From contig NZ_CP016076.1 of the NCBI RefSeq assembly GCF_001941625.1, forward strand, positions 1,488,001-1,552,000: 64,000 bases of DNA, read 5' to 3'. The translations under genes and the position numbers were made by a program. The notes below the pieces were generated by a model. It saw only the letters and a list, made by a program, of their open reading frames with translations, was not told the DNA's origin and ran no database searches. Position 1 is the first letter of the stretch. The number at the start of each line of letters is the position of its first letter. Positions 42,782 through 51,653 of this stretch are shown one piece after another. Origin of the DNA: Actinoalloteichus fjordicus (GTDB lineage Bacteria; Actinomycetota; Actinomycetes; Mycobacteriales; Pseudonocardiaceae).

Positions 42782-43624
42782 TCAGCCGATCGACGTCGCC
42801 GTGCCGGAGATCCGCACCCGCCGGTCGCCCGGTTCGAGGTCGAGGAGCAGCTCGCTCGGCCTCCCCATGTCCTCGCCCTGGCGGATGCGGACCTGTAGCG
42901 GCTCCCGCACTCGACCCAGGGCATGCAGCAGTCCGCCGAACGCGGCTGCGGCGGCGCCGGTCGCCGGGTCCTCCACGACGCCCCCGATCGGGAAGGGGTT
43001 CCGGGCGTGGAAGCGGGTCGGCGACTCCGCCCAGAACAGGTTCACCGTGGTCCAGCCGTGCTCGTGCATCAGCTCGGCGAGGCCGTCGAAGTCGTAGTCC
43101 AGGTCGGCGAGCCGCTGCCTGCTCCCGGCGGCGAGCATCAGATGTCGGTTGCCGCCGAAGGCCGCCGTCGGCGGGAAGTCGGGGTCCAGATCCGACGCTG
43201 CCCAGCCGAGCAGGTCCAGTGCCCGCGTCACCGGCTCGGGTTCGAGCGGCTCCGCGAAGGTCGGGACGCTGGTCAGCGTGGCCAGGAGGCCGCCGTCCGA
43301 CTCGCTGCGGACCTCCACGGGAATCTCGCCTGCCTGCGTGTCGAACACCAGCGGGCCCGGCCCGATCGACTCGCCGAGCGCGACGGCCGACGCGATCGTC
43401 GCGTGCCCGCAGAAGGCGACCTCGGCAAGCGGGCTGAAGTAGCGGATCAGATGACGACGGTCGCCCCGGCGGGTCAGGAACGCCGTCTCCGAGTAGCCGA
43501 TCTCGGCGGCGATGCGCAGCATGTCCTGCTCGTCGAGTCCGTCGGCGTCGAGGAGCACCCCGGCCGGGTTCCCGCCGTCGGGCTGCCGACTGAATGCGAC
43601 GTAGCGCTGGATGTCTCTCGTCAT
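42782..43624 (-). CDS. PhzF family epimerase/isomerase-like protein
   Basis: A 280-residue two-domain protein. The key acid lies in GYSETAFL (Glu 46). GNPAG near the N-terminus, FCGHATIASA and the C-terminal EDPATGAAAAAFGG are family signatures. PhzF proteins move a double bond by acid/base catalysis without cofactor; substrates of most members are unknown. The ATG at 43624 is preferred to that at 43651, which has no RBS either. Confidence 0.9.
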   Translation of the reverse strand: MTRDIQRYVAFSRQPDGGNPAGVLLDADGLDEQDMLRIAAEIGYSETAFLTRRGDRRHLIRYFSPLAEVAFCGHATIASAVALGESIGPGPLVFDTQAGEIPVEVRSESDGGLLATLTSVPTFAEPLEPEPVTRALDLLGWAASDLDPDFPPTAAFGGNRHLMLAAGSRQRLADLDYDFDGLAELMHEHGWTTVNLFWAESPTRFHARNPFPIGGVVEDPATGAAAAAFGGLLHALGRVREPLQVRIRQGEDMGRPSELLLDLEPGDRRVRISGTATSIG

Positions 43625-43910
43625 GCGGCCATTCTGCGGACCCGTCATCATCGAGACAAACGATGAATCGGGATGAATGCCATCGGCGATTCCGATGGAC
43701 TGAGTGGCTGCGCCGAAGCGGTGGCGGCGTGCGCGACGACTCGTCGGGCCTCGGGTGCCGGGCCGGGCGCCGCGTCAGCCCGGTCGCAGCCGCAGGTTCT
43801 CATACGGCCGAGTGGGTGATCTCCGCGCGGCAGACGGCTCGGCCGAGCCCGTGACGTGCGACTCCGGCTCGGCCGATCTCGCCACTACCGGTCGAAGGAT
43901 CGTCAGATTG
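43625..43910. other. Intergenic region, no gene seen
   Basis: This divergent gap holds no recognisable gene up to the promoter at 43911. Confidence 0.35.
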
Positions 43911-43940
43911 TTGACAATAAATCGCTACCGGAGCTAGCTT
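43911..43940 (+). promoter_or_regulatory. Promoter for leader peptide and amino-acid dehydrogenase
   Basis: TTGACA (43911-43916) and TAGCTT (43935-43940) are spaced by 18 bases. The predicted start near 43947 leaves a 33-base leader before the small ORF at 43980, which has its own GGAGG. Confidence 0.65.
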
Positions 43941-43979
43941 TCGGTGACGTCCCGGCGGCGGAGTGTGGAGGTGCGTTCC

Positions 43980-44045
43980 ATGACGATCAGTGGTGGTCTG
44001 CGTGCCTGGCTCTGTCTGCTTCGGGTCTTCTCATTCAGGCTGTGA
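43980..44045 (+). CDS. Possible 21-residue leader peptide before the dehydrogenase
   Basis: A small ORF with a strong RBS (GGAGG at 43967-43971, 8 bases before ATG). The peptide begins MTISGG and includes WLCLLRVF; 5 of 21 residues are Leu. It ends at TGA 44043-44045, 130 bases before the start of an ELFV-type amino-acid dehydrogenase, with several hairpins between. The arrangement is that of a transcription-attenuation leader, in which scarce charged tRNA stalls the ribosome. No such leader is known to me for this gene; its coding status is an inference from RBS, promoter and hairpins. Confidence 0.5.
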   Translation: MTISGGLRAWLCLLRVFSFRL

Positions 44046-44047
44046 CA

Positions 44048-44143
44048 GCCCGTTTCGGGCGCAGCGGCGTGCGGCGGCGCGGATGGCGCCGCCGGTGCAC
44101 GCATCCCTCATCGGCCTCAGCCGGACGCCCGACGGCGTTCGGC
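44048..44143 (+). promoter_or_regulatory. Hairpins between leader ORF and dehydrogenase (possible attenuator)
   Basis: Three stems follow the leader stop: GCCCG/CGGGC (44048-44060, loop TTT), GGCGGCGC/GCGCCGCC (44073-44093) and GCCGGACGCC/GGCGTTCGGC (44120-44143, one mismatch). Some are GC-rich enough to pair alternatively. None has a T-tract. Confidence 0.4.
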
Positions 44144-44175
44144 GGCTGCACGGCACACGGGAGGAGGTTCGGCTG

Positions 44176-45369
44176 GTGGCTCTCATCGACGACGACCCGC
44201 TGGTTCGGGTGACATGGACAGACCGCGATACCGGGGTTCGCGGATACCTGGTGGTGCACACGCTGGTGTCCGGCCTGGCCACCGGCGGCACCAGGATGCG
44301 CGCGGGCTGCACCCTGTCCGAGGTGGAGGACCTGGCCAGGGGCATGGCGATCAAGGCCGCGGTGTTCGACCTGCCGGTGGGCGGTGCGAAGGGCGGGATC
44401 GACTGCGACCCGAAGGACCCCAGGGCCAAGGGCGTGCTGCGCCGTTTCGTCCAGGCCATGCGCCCCTGGCTCGACGACCACTGGGTCACTGCGGAGGACC
44501 TCGGCGTCCCGCAGCACCTGATCGACGAGGTGTTCGGCGAGGTCGGGCTGGACCAGTCCTATCACGCCGCGATCCGCCGGTCCGCCAATCCCGAGCTGAC
44601 CCTGCGCCGGGTCCGGGCGGGACTGAACTCGCCGGTGCCGGGCGGCTATCTGCTCGGCGACGTGGTGGGCGGTTACGGCGTCGCGCAGAGCTGTCTCGGC
44701 GTGGCGGCGGCGCGCGGCTGGCACAACTCCGACACGACGGTGGCCGTCCAGGGCGTGGGAACGATGGGCGGCGGTGCCGCCTGGTACCTGCACGAGGCCG
44801 GAATGCGGGTCGTGATGGTCGCCGACGCGGTCGGGGCGCTGCTCGACCCGGCCGGGCTGGACGTCCCCGCCCTGCTCGACGCCCGCGACCGCTTCGGCGA
44901 GATCGACCGGACCAAGGTGCCCGAGAGCGTGACCCGGCTTCCGAGGGAGGCCGTGTTGAGCGCCGAGGTCGACCTGCTCGTCCCGGCGGCCGTGTCCTAC
45001 GCCATCACCGAGGAGACGGCCGACGCGGTGGCCGCCGGGGTCGTCGTGGAGGCGGCCAACGTCGCCACCACGCCCGCCGCCGAGCACAGGCTCACCGAGC
45101 GGGGCATCCCCGTCATGCCGGACTTCGTGGCGAACGCCGGTGCGGCGGCCTGGGCGTGGTGGCTGCTCCTTGGGCGAGTGGACGCGGACGCCGCGTTGTC
45201 GTTCTCGGTGCTGCGACAGGAGATGCTTGCCAGGATCGCCCCGTTGGTGGCCGACTGGGATCACGGCCGGGTGCCGCCGAGGGTCACGGCGCTGGCGCTG
45301 GCCGACCTGCAGGTGGAGCGGCACCGGGCTGCCGAGGCCGACGGGCTGCGGCTGGTGACGATCCCGTGA
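44176..45369 (+). CDS. Glu/Leu/Phe/Val (ELFV) family amino-acid dehydrogenase
   Basis: A 397-residue NAD-dependent dehydrogenase. The substrate domain holds [19 protein letters not shown] and the catalytic Lys in [13 protein letters not shown]; the cofactor domain has [21 protein letters not shown]. The C-terminus ends in the usual helical region ([16 protein letters not shown]). It most resembles leucine/valine dehydrogenases, which make branched-chain keto acids. The GTG at 44176 has GAGGAGG 8 bases upstream; extending upstream adds about 60 poorly protein-like residues. A possible Leu-rich leader peptide precedes it, and ectC follows 43 bases later. Confidence 0.88.
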   Translation: MALIDDDPLVRVTWTDRDTGVRGYLVVHTLVSGLATGGTRMRAGCTLSEVEDLARGMAIKAAVFDLPVGGAKGGIDCDPKDPRAKGVLRRFVQAMRPWLDDHWVTAEDLGVPQHLIDEVFGEVGLDQSYHAAIRRSANPELTLRRVRAGLNSPVPGGYLLGDVVGGYGVAQSCLGVAAARGWHNSDTTVAVQGVGTMGGGAAWYLHEAGMRVVMVADAVGALLDPAGLDVPALLDARDRFGEIDRTKVPESVTRLPREAVLSAEVDLLVPAAVSYAITEETADAVAAGVVVEAANVATTPAAEHRLTERGIPVMPDFVANAGAAAWAWWLLLGRVDADAALSFSVLRQEMLARIAPLVADWDHGRVPPRVTALALADLQVERHRAAEADGLRLVTIP

Positions 45370-45412
45370 GACGACCGGCGGACGAGTCCGGTGGACGAGA
45401 GTGGAGGCAGTC

Positions 45413-45838
45413 GTGATCGTGCGTTCCGTGGCCGAGATCGAGGACGGCGACCGAGACGTCAAGACGCCGAACTGGCGGAGCAAGCGCATCGTGCTGGCCA
45501 AGGAGGGCGTGGGCTTCTCGGTCCACGAGACCACGCTGTATCCGGGGACGGTGAACGACTTCTGGTACGCGAACCACATCGAGGCCGTGTTCGTTGTCGA
45601 AGGCGAGGGCGAACTGCTCGACAAGGAGACCGGCATCGTCCACCAGTTGGCCCCGGGCACGCTCTATCTGCTGGACGGCAACGAACGCCATCAGCTTCGT
45701 CCGACGACGTTGATGCGCACGGTCTGCGTGTTCAACCCGCCGGTGACCGGTGCCGAGGTCCATGACGAGAACGGGGTCTACCCGTTGATCGTCGAGGAGG
45801 TTCGCGACCCGGCGGACGAACCGGCCGCGGCGGGCTGA
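45413..45838 (+). CDS. ectC: Ectoine synthase EctC (without ectA/ectB)
   Basis: A 141-residue cupin. It starts [21 protein letters not shown], followed by [23 protein letters not shown] and the cupin core [19 protein letters not shown] with [17 protein letters not shown], matching EctC. EctC closes N-acetyl-diaminobutyrate to ectoine. GTG at 45413 is preceded by GGAGG 5 bases before. ectA and ectB, normally adjacent, are absent here. It probably shares a transcript with the dehydrogenase gene upstream. Confidence 0.9.
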   Translation: MIVRSVAEIEDGDRDVKTPNWRSKRIVLAKEGVGFSVHETTLYPGTVNDFWYANHIEAVFVVEGEGELLDKETGIVHQLAPGTLYLLDGNERHQLRPTTLMRTVCVFNPPVTGAEVHDENGVYPLIVEEVRDPADEPAAAG

Positions 45839-46495
45839 TCGCTGGCGGGCCGGCCGAGGCGGGGCTGACCGCAGGCGGGCGACCGCCCGCCGCCGAGACC
45901 GGTTCGTCGGCGCGTCGCCCCGGCCGGGTGCCTGACGAGACGGCCTCGGCTCCGCATCCACCACCGGCTCAGCCGGTGCAGGGCTCCTGCCGAAGAGCGG
46001 CCGCCGTTCGTCGACGTCCACGTCACGAACGGCGGCCGCCTGGCGGAGGTCCGTCGCCAGGGCGGCCTGCTCCATCGAGGCGCCGGATCGCGGACCGGGG
46101 CTACCCGGCTCGTCGTCGACCAGCCCGTCCCCGGCTGGATCGCCTGCCGATCGGCGCACGGCTCGCGCCGGGGGTCGCCACCCGCAGGATGTCGACCTCG
46201 CTGCGGATGCCGCCGCCCACCGACACCTCGGCCGCCGCCCGCATCGTCGCGACGACATCAAGGCACCGCCTCGGCAGATCGACCCGGTGCAGGCCGGCTC
46301 GGCAATGCCCATCGGGAGACCGTCCTGTTCCCGGGTTCCCGGGTTCCCGGGTTCCCGGGTTCGCGGTCGGGTGCGGGGCGGTGTACCACCTCGCCTCGTC
46401 GGGGCATCCGCGCCGGAACGGGCGGCATGGGAGCACCCCCGGCGGGAGACGACCCTTATGTCACGCTTGCCGACGATGCACGCGGCGAGAGGACG
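45839..46495. other. Intergenic region with a tandem repeat, no gene seen
   Basis: Apart from the octamer repeat at 46328-46359 nothing is recognised. The open frames here have no RBS. Confidence 0.4.
46328..46359. repeat. Octamer tandem repeat, four copies of TTCCCGGG
   Basis: TTCCCGGG is repeated exactly four times, each unit holding the palindrome CCCGGG. It lies in an intergenic region like the heptamer at 4673, and may be a slippage product. Confidence 0.9.
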
Positions 46496-47584
46496 ATGGT
46501 GACGAGCACGGGGCATCTCTCTGCGGACACGGCGGCGCTGCATCTGCGCGCCCGCCTGCTCCCGGAAGACCGGGAGACCGATCTGTGGATCGACAACGGG
46601 GCGATCAGCCGGGAGCCGGTCGACGACGCTCGGACGGTCGCCACAGGCGGCTGGATGCTCCCCGCGCTCATGGACTCCCACCTCCACATCGGGGTGGCCG
46701 AGGTCGGCGGGCCCTTGGACCTCGACGTGCTCGAGCGTGACCTGCAAGAGCTGGCCAGGACGGGCGTCGGCGCCGTCCGGGTGCTGGGGAGCCCGCAGCC
46801 GCTTCCCGCCGACGCACTCGCGAGGCCCGGCGGTCCGCTGGTCCTCACGGCCGGGGTGCCGGTCGCCGCACCGGATCGCTTCATACCCGGCTGGGGACGC
46901 CGTGTCTCCGACGAGGAACTGCCTGCCGCGTGCGTCGCCGAGGCGGGCCACGGCTGGAGCAAGATCATCGCTGACTGGTTCGACGACGAGGGAGGGTACG
47001 GACCGACCTTCTCGGCGACGGCGCTGACGGCAGCCGTCGTCGCCGTCCACGGTCGAGGAGCACGGGTCGCGGTGCATGCCCAGAGCGCCGCAGCCGGCCG
47101 CGACGCCGTGGACGCCGGGGCCGACACGATCGAGCACGGAATGCATCTCCCGTGGTCGGTCCTGCCCGATCTGGCGGCACGCGGCGGGGCGCTCGTGCCG
47201 ACCGGCGGCGTCTTCGCCGCCTTGGCCTCGGCGATGACCGACGACGCCGTCCCCTCGGCGATGCGGCGCTGGTACGCCGATGGCTTCGCCGCACATCCCG
47301 GTCTCGTCCGCCGGGCGCGGGAGGAGGGCGTCACCGTGCTCGCGGGCACCGACCTGCCGGTCGGGGCGCTCGTCGACGAGATCCGCTGGCTGATCGAGGC
47401 GGGACTGCCGGTGGCGGACGCCATCGGTGCCGCGTCCTGGACCGCGCGCGAGGTGTTCGATCTTCCCCGGCTGCGTGCCGGGGATCGTGCCGACCTCATC
47501 TGGCTGGAGCATGATCCCCGCGAGGACGTCGAACTCCTGCGGACCCCGACGAGGGTGATCCTCGGCGGGCGCGAGATTCGCTGA
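46496..47584 (+). CDS. Amidohydrolase family protein
   Basis: A 362-residue metal-dependent hydrolase with the usual ligands: LMDSHLHIG (first His pair), SKIIADW (possible carbamylated Lys), VHAQS, IEHGMHL and GTDLPVG (Asp). The C-terminus RVILGGREIR closes the small beta-sandwich. Members remove groups from cyclic amides, ureas or similar compounds; the substrate is unknown. Start: GAGAGG lies 3 bases before the ATG and 6 before the next codon, a GTG. Stands alone on the plus strand. Confidence 0.88.
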   Translation: MVTSTGHLSADTAALHLRARLLPEDRETDLWIDNGAISREPVDDARTVATGGWMLPALMDSHLHIGVAEVGGPLDLDVLERDLQELARTGVGAVRVLGSPQPLPADALARPGGPLVLTAGVPVAAPDRFIPGWGRRVSDEELPAACVAEAGHGWSKIIADWFDDEGGYGPTFSATALTAAVVAVHGRGARVAVHAQSAAAGRDAVDAGADTIEHGMHLPWSVLPDLAARGGALVPTGGVFAALASAMTDDAVPSAMRRWYADGFAAHPGLVRRAREEGVTVLAGTDLPVGALVDEIRWLIEAGLPVADAIGAASWTAREVFDLPRLRAGDRADLIWLEHDPREDVELLRTPTRVILGGREIR

Positions 47585-47868
47585 GTCCGCCGGGCCGCGT
47601 CGGTCTCAGGCCTGCGAGCCGATCCCGCGTGGGTGCCGCGTCGCGAGCGACGGCAGGCGAGGCCGCCCGCGCCGTGCGTTCTGGCGCCGGTCGAGCCGCC
47701 GCCTTGATCGGCGCCCACCCTGCCGACCTGCTGCGACGAGATCTGCTCTGCCGTCGCGCACCCGGCCGTCCGGCGGGCCGCAGGCGACACGCCCGGCGAG
47801 CAGGCGGCCGATCGGATCGTCGGGCAGACGACCTGCTTGAGCCCCGAGGATTCGCAGCGAACACGACA
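47585..47868. other. Intergenic region, no gene seen
   Basis: Only the tRNA terminator at 47869 onward and no coding features are recognised. Confidence 0.4.
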
Positions 47869-47905
47869 AAGGCCCGCGAGCGTGACTTCGCTGCTCGCGG
47901 GCCTT
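47869..47905 (-). terminator. Rho-independent terminator of tRNA-Arg
   Basis: A 13-base stem, AAGGCCCGCGAGC (47869-47881) with its exact complement at 47893-47905, lies 19 bases beyond the tRNA end. On the minus strand it is followed by TTTGTCG. Confidence 0.85.
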
Positions 47906-47923
47906 CATCGGATGTGACGAGTG

Positions 47924-47996
47924 TGCCGTCGGCAGGATTCGAACCTGCGACACCTGCCTCCGGAGGGCAGTGCTCTATCCCCTGAGCTACGACGGC
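47924..47996 (-). tRNA. tRNA-Arg (anticodon CCG)
   Basis: The minus strand forms a cloverleaf: acceptor GCCGTCG/CGACGGC, D-arm AGCTCAGGGGATAGAGC, anticodon stem CTGCC/GGCAG with loop CTCCGGA (anticodon CCG, reading CGG), and T-arm GCAGG TTCGAAT CCTGC. 73 bases including discriminator A; CCA not encoded. Confidence 0.97.
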
Positions 47997-48351
47997 GTGT
48001 CGCCGTGGCGACGGGAGTAATCCTAGCGCACGCCGACAGGCGATTTTCCCGGGCCCATGGTCGACGGGGCGGGTCGATGATCGCGCTGGTCAGTGCCGGT
48101 CGGACGGCTTCGGCGGCGGCCGCGCTGCGCCGGCGGGCGGAGACGGCCGGTTCGCGGAGTCGGCGTCCTCGTCGATCGCGGCGGCCTGCTCGTGGGCGCT
48201 GATCTCGGCGAGGGTGCCGAGTCGCCCCCTGGTCGGTGACGAGGGGCGGCGCCGCTGCCGTCGGGCTGCGATCGAGTCGCCGAGTGAGCGCCCGCCCACC
48301 CGTGGCGCCCGGCCGCATCGGTCCACGGACTGGGAGTCGAATCGAGGATCT
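47997..48351. other. Intergenic region, no gene seen
   Basis: This lies between the tRNA-Arg gene (minus) and the CDF efflux gene (plus), so it holds the tRNA promoter. No box was identified with certainty. Confidence 0.35.
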
Positions 48352-48380
48352 TTGCATTCATGCGCATGTCACTATATGTT
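48352..48380 (+). promoter_or_regulatory. Compact promoter of the cation efflux gene with palindrome
   Basis: TTGCAT (48352-48357) and TATGTT (48375-48380) are spaced by 17 bases. CATGCGCATG (48359-48368), a perfect 10-base palindrome, sits in the spacer. The -10 ends 16 bases before the ATG, so the mRNA leader is only about 10 bases. A metal-sensing repressor site is a reasonable guess. Confidence 0.65.
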
Positions 48381-48396
48381 CTGGGCGGAGGTGGTC

Positions 48397-49329
48397 ATGG
48401 GACACGGTCACGGGCACGGAGTGCCGGCAGTCAGCGCATCGGGACGGCAGATGAAACGGCTCGCCCTGGCGTTCTTCGTCCTGCTCGTCTTCCTCGTCGT
48501 CGAGGTGGTGGTGGGCCTGGCGACGTCCTCGTTGGCGCTGCTCTCCGACGCGGGCCACATGCTCACCGACGTCCTGGGCATCGGGATGGCGCTGGCCGCG
48601 ATCGCGGCATCGCGAGCCTCGGCACGCAAGGCCGCAGGCTCCTCCCGCACCTTCGGGCTCTATCGGCTGGAGGTGCTCGCCGCGTTGGCGAACGCCGTCC
48701 TGCTGCTGGTCGTCGCCTGTTTCATCCTCGTGGAGGCCGTCGGTCGCTTCGCCGATCCGCCGGAGGTGGCGGGCGGCCCCGTGATGATGGCGGCGGGCGC
48801 CGGACTCGTCGCCAACCTGATCGCCTTCCAGCTCCTGCGCTCGGGGGCATCGGAGAGCATCAACATGCGGGGCGCCTACCTCGAGGTCCTCGCGGACACG
48901 GTCGCCTCCATCGGCGTCCTCCTCGGCGGCGCGGTGACGGTGCTCTTCGGCTGGGCGCTGGCCGACCCGATCGTGGCCATCGGGATCGCGCTCTTCGTCG
49001 TGCCCCGCACGCTGCGGCTGGCCGCCCAGGCGCTGCGCATCCTCGTCCAGCAGGCTCCGGAGGGCCTCGACGTCGCCGAGTTGACGCGGCGGCTGAAGGA
49101 CCTGCCGGGGGTCGCCGAAGTGCACGACCTGCACGTCTGGACGCTCACCTCCGGGATGGAGGTGCTCGCCGCCCATCTGATCGTGGCGGAGGGCACGGCG
49201 GGCTCCGATCCCGACGCCGTGCTGACCTCGGCACAGCGGATGCTGGCCGAGACGTATCGGATCGAGCACGCCACCCTGCAGATCGAGTCCACCGCCAGCG
49301 CCGTCCGCTGCCAGGAACTGACCTGGTAG
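48397..49329 (+). CDS. Cation diffusion facilitator (CzcD-type) metal efflux protein
   Basis: A 310-residue CDF antiporter with six membrane helices. The N-terminal GHGHGHG is a His-rich metal-binding stretch. Helix 2 has LLSDAGHMLTDVLGIGMAL (HxxxD metal site), helix 5 LEVLADTVASIGVLL with the matching Asp. The C-terminal cytoplasmic domain (VHDLHVWTLTSGMEVLAAHL) is typical for zinc/cadmium/cobalt exporters. Start ATG at 48397 has GGAGG upstream. Confidence 0.93.
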   Translation: MGHGHGHGVPAVSASGRQMKRLALAFFVLLVFLVVEVVVGLATSSLALLSDAGHMLTDVLGIGMALAAIAASRASARKAAGSSRTFGLYRLEVLAALANAVLLLVVACFILVEAVGRFADPPEVAGGPVMMAAGAGLVANLIAFQLLRSGASESINMRGAYLEVLADTVASIGVLLGGAVTVLFGWALADPIVAIGIALFVVPRTLRLAAQALRILVQQAPEGLDVAELTRRLKDLPGVAEVHDLHVWTLTSGMEVLAAHLIVAEGTAGSDPDAVLTSAQRMLAETYRIEHATLQIESTASAVRCQELTW

Positions 49330-49340
49330 CCGCCCGCCGA

Positions 49341-49374
49341 GGCCGAAGCCAGGAATCGCCGCCCGGCTTCGGCC
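49341..49374. terminator. Bidirectional hairpin terminator
   Basis: GGCCGAAGCC (49341-49350) pairs with GGCTTCGGCC (49365-49374) around a 14-base loop, between the converging efflux and sigma-factor genes. Confidence 0.65.
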
Positions 49375-49401
49375 GTCGGTCATGGACCGAGGAGAGCGCC
49401 G

Positions 49402-50334
49402 TCAGCTCTCCTGCCGGGTTCTCCCCGGTCGCAGAATCGAGTTGAGGTCGGCGACCGGCCCGAGGTGCGCCAGCTTGTCGGGGTTGGCGATCGAGCGGAT
49501 GCCGGTGATCTGCCCGTCGGCGATGTCGAGCGCCCAGACCCCGAGCAGTTCCCGCCCCCGGTGCAGCCGGGCGCCCGCCCCGCCGTTCACCTCGACGGGG
49601 TGCAGGGACACCTCGGGAATCAGGGCACCCAGCCGGCCCCAGTTGACCACCAGCGTGCGTGCGACGCGGGCGCGTCCACGCAACGACCGCGCGAGGCTCG
49701 GGACCTTGCCGCCGCCGTCGCCCGTCAGCTCCACGTCGTGAGCCAGCAACGTCTCCAGGCCTGCGAGGTCGCCCTGTTCGACCGCCGCGAAGAATCGTCG
49801 GGCCAGTTCCTCGCGCTGCTCCCGCGTCGGCTGGAACCGAGGACTGCGCTGCCGGACGTGGCGCCTGGCGCGGCTGGCGAGCTGCCGCACGTTGCCCTCG
49901 CTCTTCCCGACGATCACCGCGATCTCCGGGTAGCCGTAGCCGAACACGTCGTGCAGCAGCAGCACGGCGCGCTGCTCCGGGGAGAGACTCTCCAACAGCA
50001 CCAGCAGGGCCAGCGACAGGGAGTCGGCCGTCTCGGCGTGCCGAGCCGGGTCGTCCCGGCCGTCGGTGATGATCGGCTCTGGCAGCCATTCGCCGACATA
50101 GCGCTCCCGACGGGCCCGCGCCGAGCGCAGCTCGTTGATCGCCAGCCGGGTGGTCACGGTCGCCACGAAGGCCCGAGGCACCGCGATCGACTCGCCCCCC
50201 TCCAGCGCCTGATGCACCCGCAGCAGCGCCTCCTGCACCACGTCTTCAGCCTCGGAGACGCTGCCGAGCATCCGGTAGGCGATCGCGAATGCGCCGGGCC
50301 GCAGCTCGTCGAGCAGTCGCTCGTGATCGGTCAT
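49402..50334 (-). CDS. ECF41-family RNA polymerase sigma factor
   Basis: A 310-residue sigma factor. Region 2 (AFAIAYRMLGSVSEAEDVVQEALLR) and region 4 (LSPEQRAVLLLHDVFGYGYPEIAVIVGKSEGNVRQLASRARR) are clear. A SnoaL-like C-terminal domain follows. The ECF41 signatures WLPEP, DGGGK and NPDKL are all present. In ECF41 the fused domain replaces an anti-sigma factor. It lies downstream of the oxidoreductase gene on the same strand, a common pairing. The ATG at 50334 lacks a strong RBS. Confidence 0.93.
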   Translation of the reverse strand: MTDHERLLDELRPGAFAIAYRMLGSVSEAEDVVQEALLRVHQALEGGESIAVPRAFVATVTTRLAINELRSARARRERYVGEWLPEPIITDGRDDPARHAETADSLSLALLVLLESLSPEQRAVLLLHDVFGYGYPEIAVIVGKSEGNVRQLASRARRHVRQRSPRFQPTREQREELARRFFAAVEQGDLAGLETLLAHDVELTGDGGGKVPSLARSLRGRARVARTLVVNWGRLGALIPEVSLHPVEVNGGAGARLHRGRELLGVWALDIADGQITGIRSIANPDKLAHLGPVADLNSILRPGRTRQES

Positions 50335-50594
50335 GCCGTGACCTCCTGCTCACTGTTCGACGAGTCGGCCGGACCGGCGGGCCTGGGCAGGATCGCCTGC
50401 CGCGCCGCACCGCGCGCGGCGGCAGAGCGGCCCTCGGTGACCGGCCGCCGTCGGAACCTCGGCACACGCGGCGCTCGCGCGGTGCCGAGCCGTCGGATCT
50501 GATGCCGCAGCCGCTTCCCGGCCAGACGATGCCCCGCGATCACCGGTCGCGGCCCTCGCTCGTCCGGCATCGGCTGCCGTCGGTCGCCGCCCAT

Positions 50595-51653
50595 TCAGGA
50601 GCCGATCCCCGCGCGGGCCGAGAACTTCGCGCCTCGAGTCCCCATCTCCTTGATCACCACGGCGGGACCCCCGGCGACATAGGCGCGCAAGAGAGTGTCG
50701 TCGCGCCGGGTGAACTGGCCGACCGCGTCCTTCCGGCCCAGGGAGACGCCCCGCCCGAGGTAGCGCGCCGAGTACGGAGCGGGCGCGCGCCCGCCTGCCA
50801 GGAGCGCCACGGTGTCGGCCGCGTGCGCACCCTGCGGTCCGGCGACCTGACAGGCCATCCGGCCGCCCGTCGCCGCCGCGCAGTCGCCCACCACGAGAAT
50901 CCGCTCGTCGGTGACGCTGCGCAGGGACTCGTCCACGATCGCCCGGCCCGATTCGTCGACCGCGAGACCGCTGCGGGCCGCCAGATCGGGTACGCCGCTC
51001 ACGATCGCCCACAGGGTCAGATCGGCGGCGAAGGTCTCGCCCGACCGCAGGTGCACGACGCCGTCGGTCACCTTCGTGACCTCGTCGTCCACGATCTCGA
51101 CGGTCAGCCGCTCCAGTCCGGCACGGACTCGTGCTTGCGGCCCTGGCGAGAAGGACCCGGCGACCGACGACCCGACGAGCCGCACCCGGAGATCAGGCCG
51201 CGCGGCCGCGATCTCCGCCGCCGTCTCGATGCCCGTCGGGCCGCCGCCGACCACCGCGACCGTGCTGCCGGCGCCCAGCGTGGCCAGCGCCTCACGTGCC
51301 CGCTCCGCCCCCTCCCAGGTACCGACCGGAACCGTTCCCGGCAACGGCTGCACCGTGCTGCCGACGGCGAGGACCGCGTAGTCGTAGTCGAGACTCCTGC
51401 CGTCATCGAGGGTCACGCTGCCTGCACCGACCTTGTCGACCGCGCCGACCAGCGACGTGATCCCCGTCCGGAGCATCGTCGTCAGGGGCGTCGCGGCGGC
51501 GGCCGTCCCCGCGACCCGCTGATGAAGCCGGACTCGCTCGACGAAGTCAGGTCGAGGGTTGATCACCGTGACCTCGGCCTTCGGCAGCTTCTTGGCCAGC
51601 CGGTTCGCCGCAGCCGTGCCCGAGTAGCCCGCACCGATCACCACGATCTTCAT
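50595..51653 (-). CDS. FAD-dependent NADH-dehydrogenase-like oxidoreductase
   Basis: A 352-residue flavoprotein of the NDH-2 type: FAD-binding MKIVVIGAGYSGTAAANRLA, NAD-binding VAVVGGGPTGIETAAEIA, and ILVVGDCAAA near the FAD ribityl site. No membrane segment is visible, and it may pass electrons to quinone or another acceptor (inference). ATG follows GGAG (TAGGAGACC AGG). An ECF41-type TGTCACA element lies upstream. The ECF41 gene follows 260 bases downstream on the same strand. Confidence 0.88.
   Translation of the reverse strand: MKIVVIGAGYSGTAAANRLAKKLPKAEVTVINPRPDFVERVRLHQRVAGTAAAATPLTTMLRTGITSLVGAVDKVGAGSVTLDDGRSLDYDYAVLAVGSTVQPLPGTVPVGTWEGAERAREALATLGAGSTVAVVGGGPTGIETAAEIAAARPDLRVRLVGSSVAGSFSPGPQARVRAGLERLTVEIVDDEVTKVTDGVVHLRSGETFAADLTLWAIVSGVPDLAARSGLAVDESGRAIVDESLRSVTDERILVVGDCAAATGGRMACQVAGPQGAHAADTVALLAGGRAPAPYSARYLGRGVSLGRKDAVGQFTRRDDTLLRAYVAGGPAVVIKEMGTRGAKFSARAGIGS

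Noticed and set aside
43990-44175. Longer N-terminus for the amino-acid dehydrogenase
   Set aside because: It would overlap the leader ORF, has no RBS, and the GTG at 44176 has GAGGAGG at the right distance.
44035-45660. Minus-strand frame of 541 codons
   Set aside because: Antisense to the dehydrogenase and ectC; no RBS or motifs.
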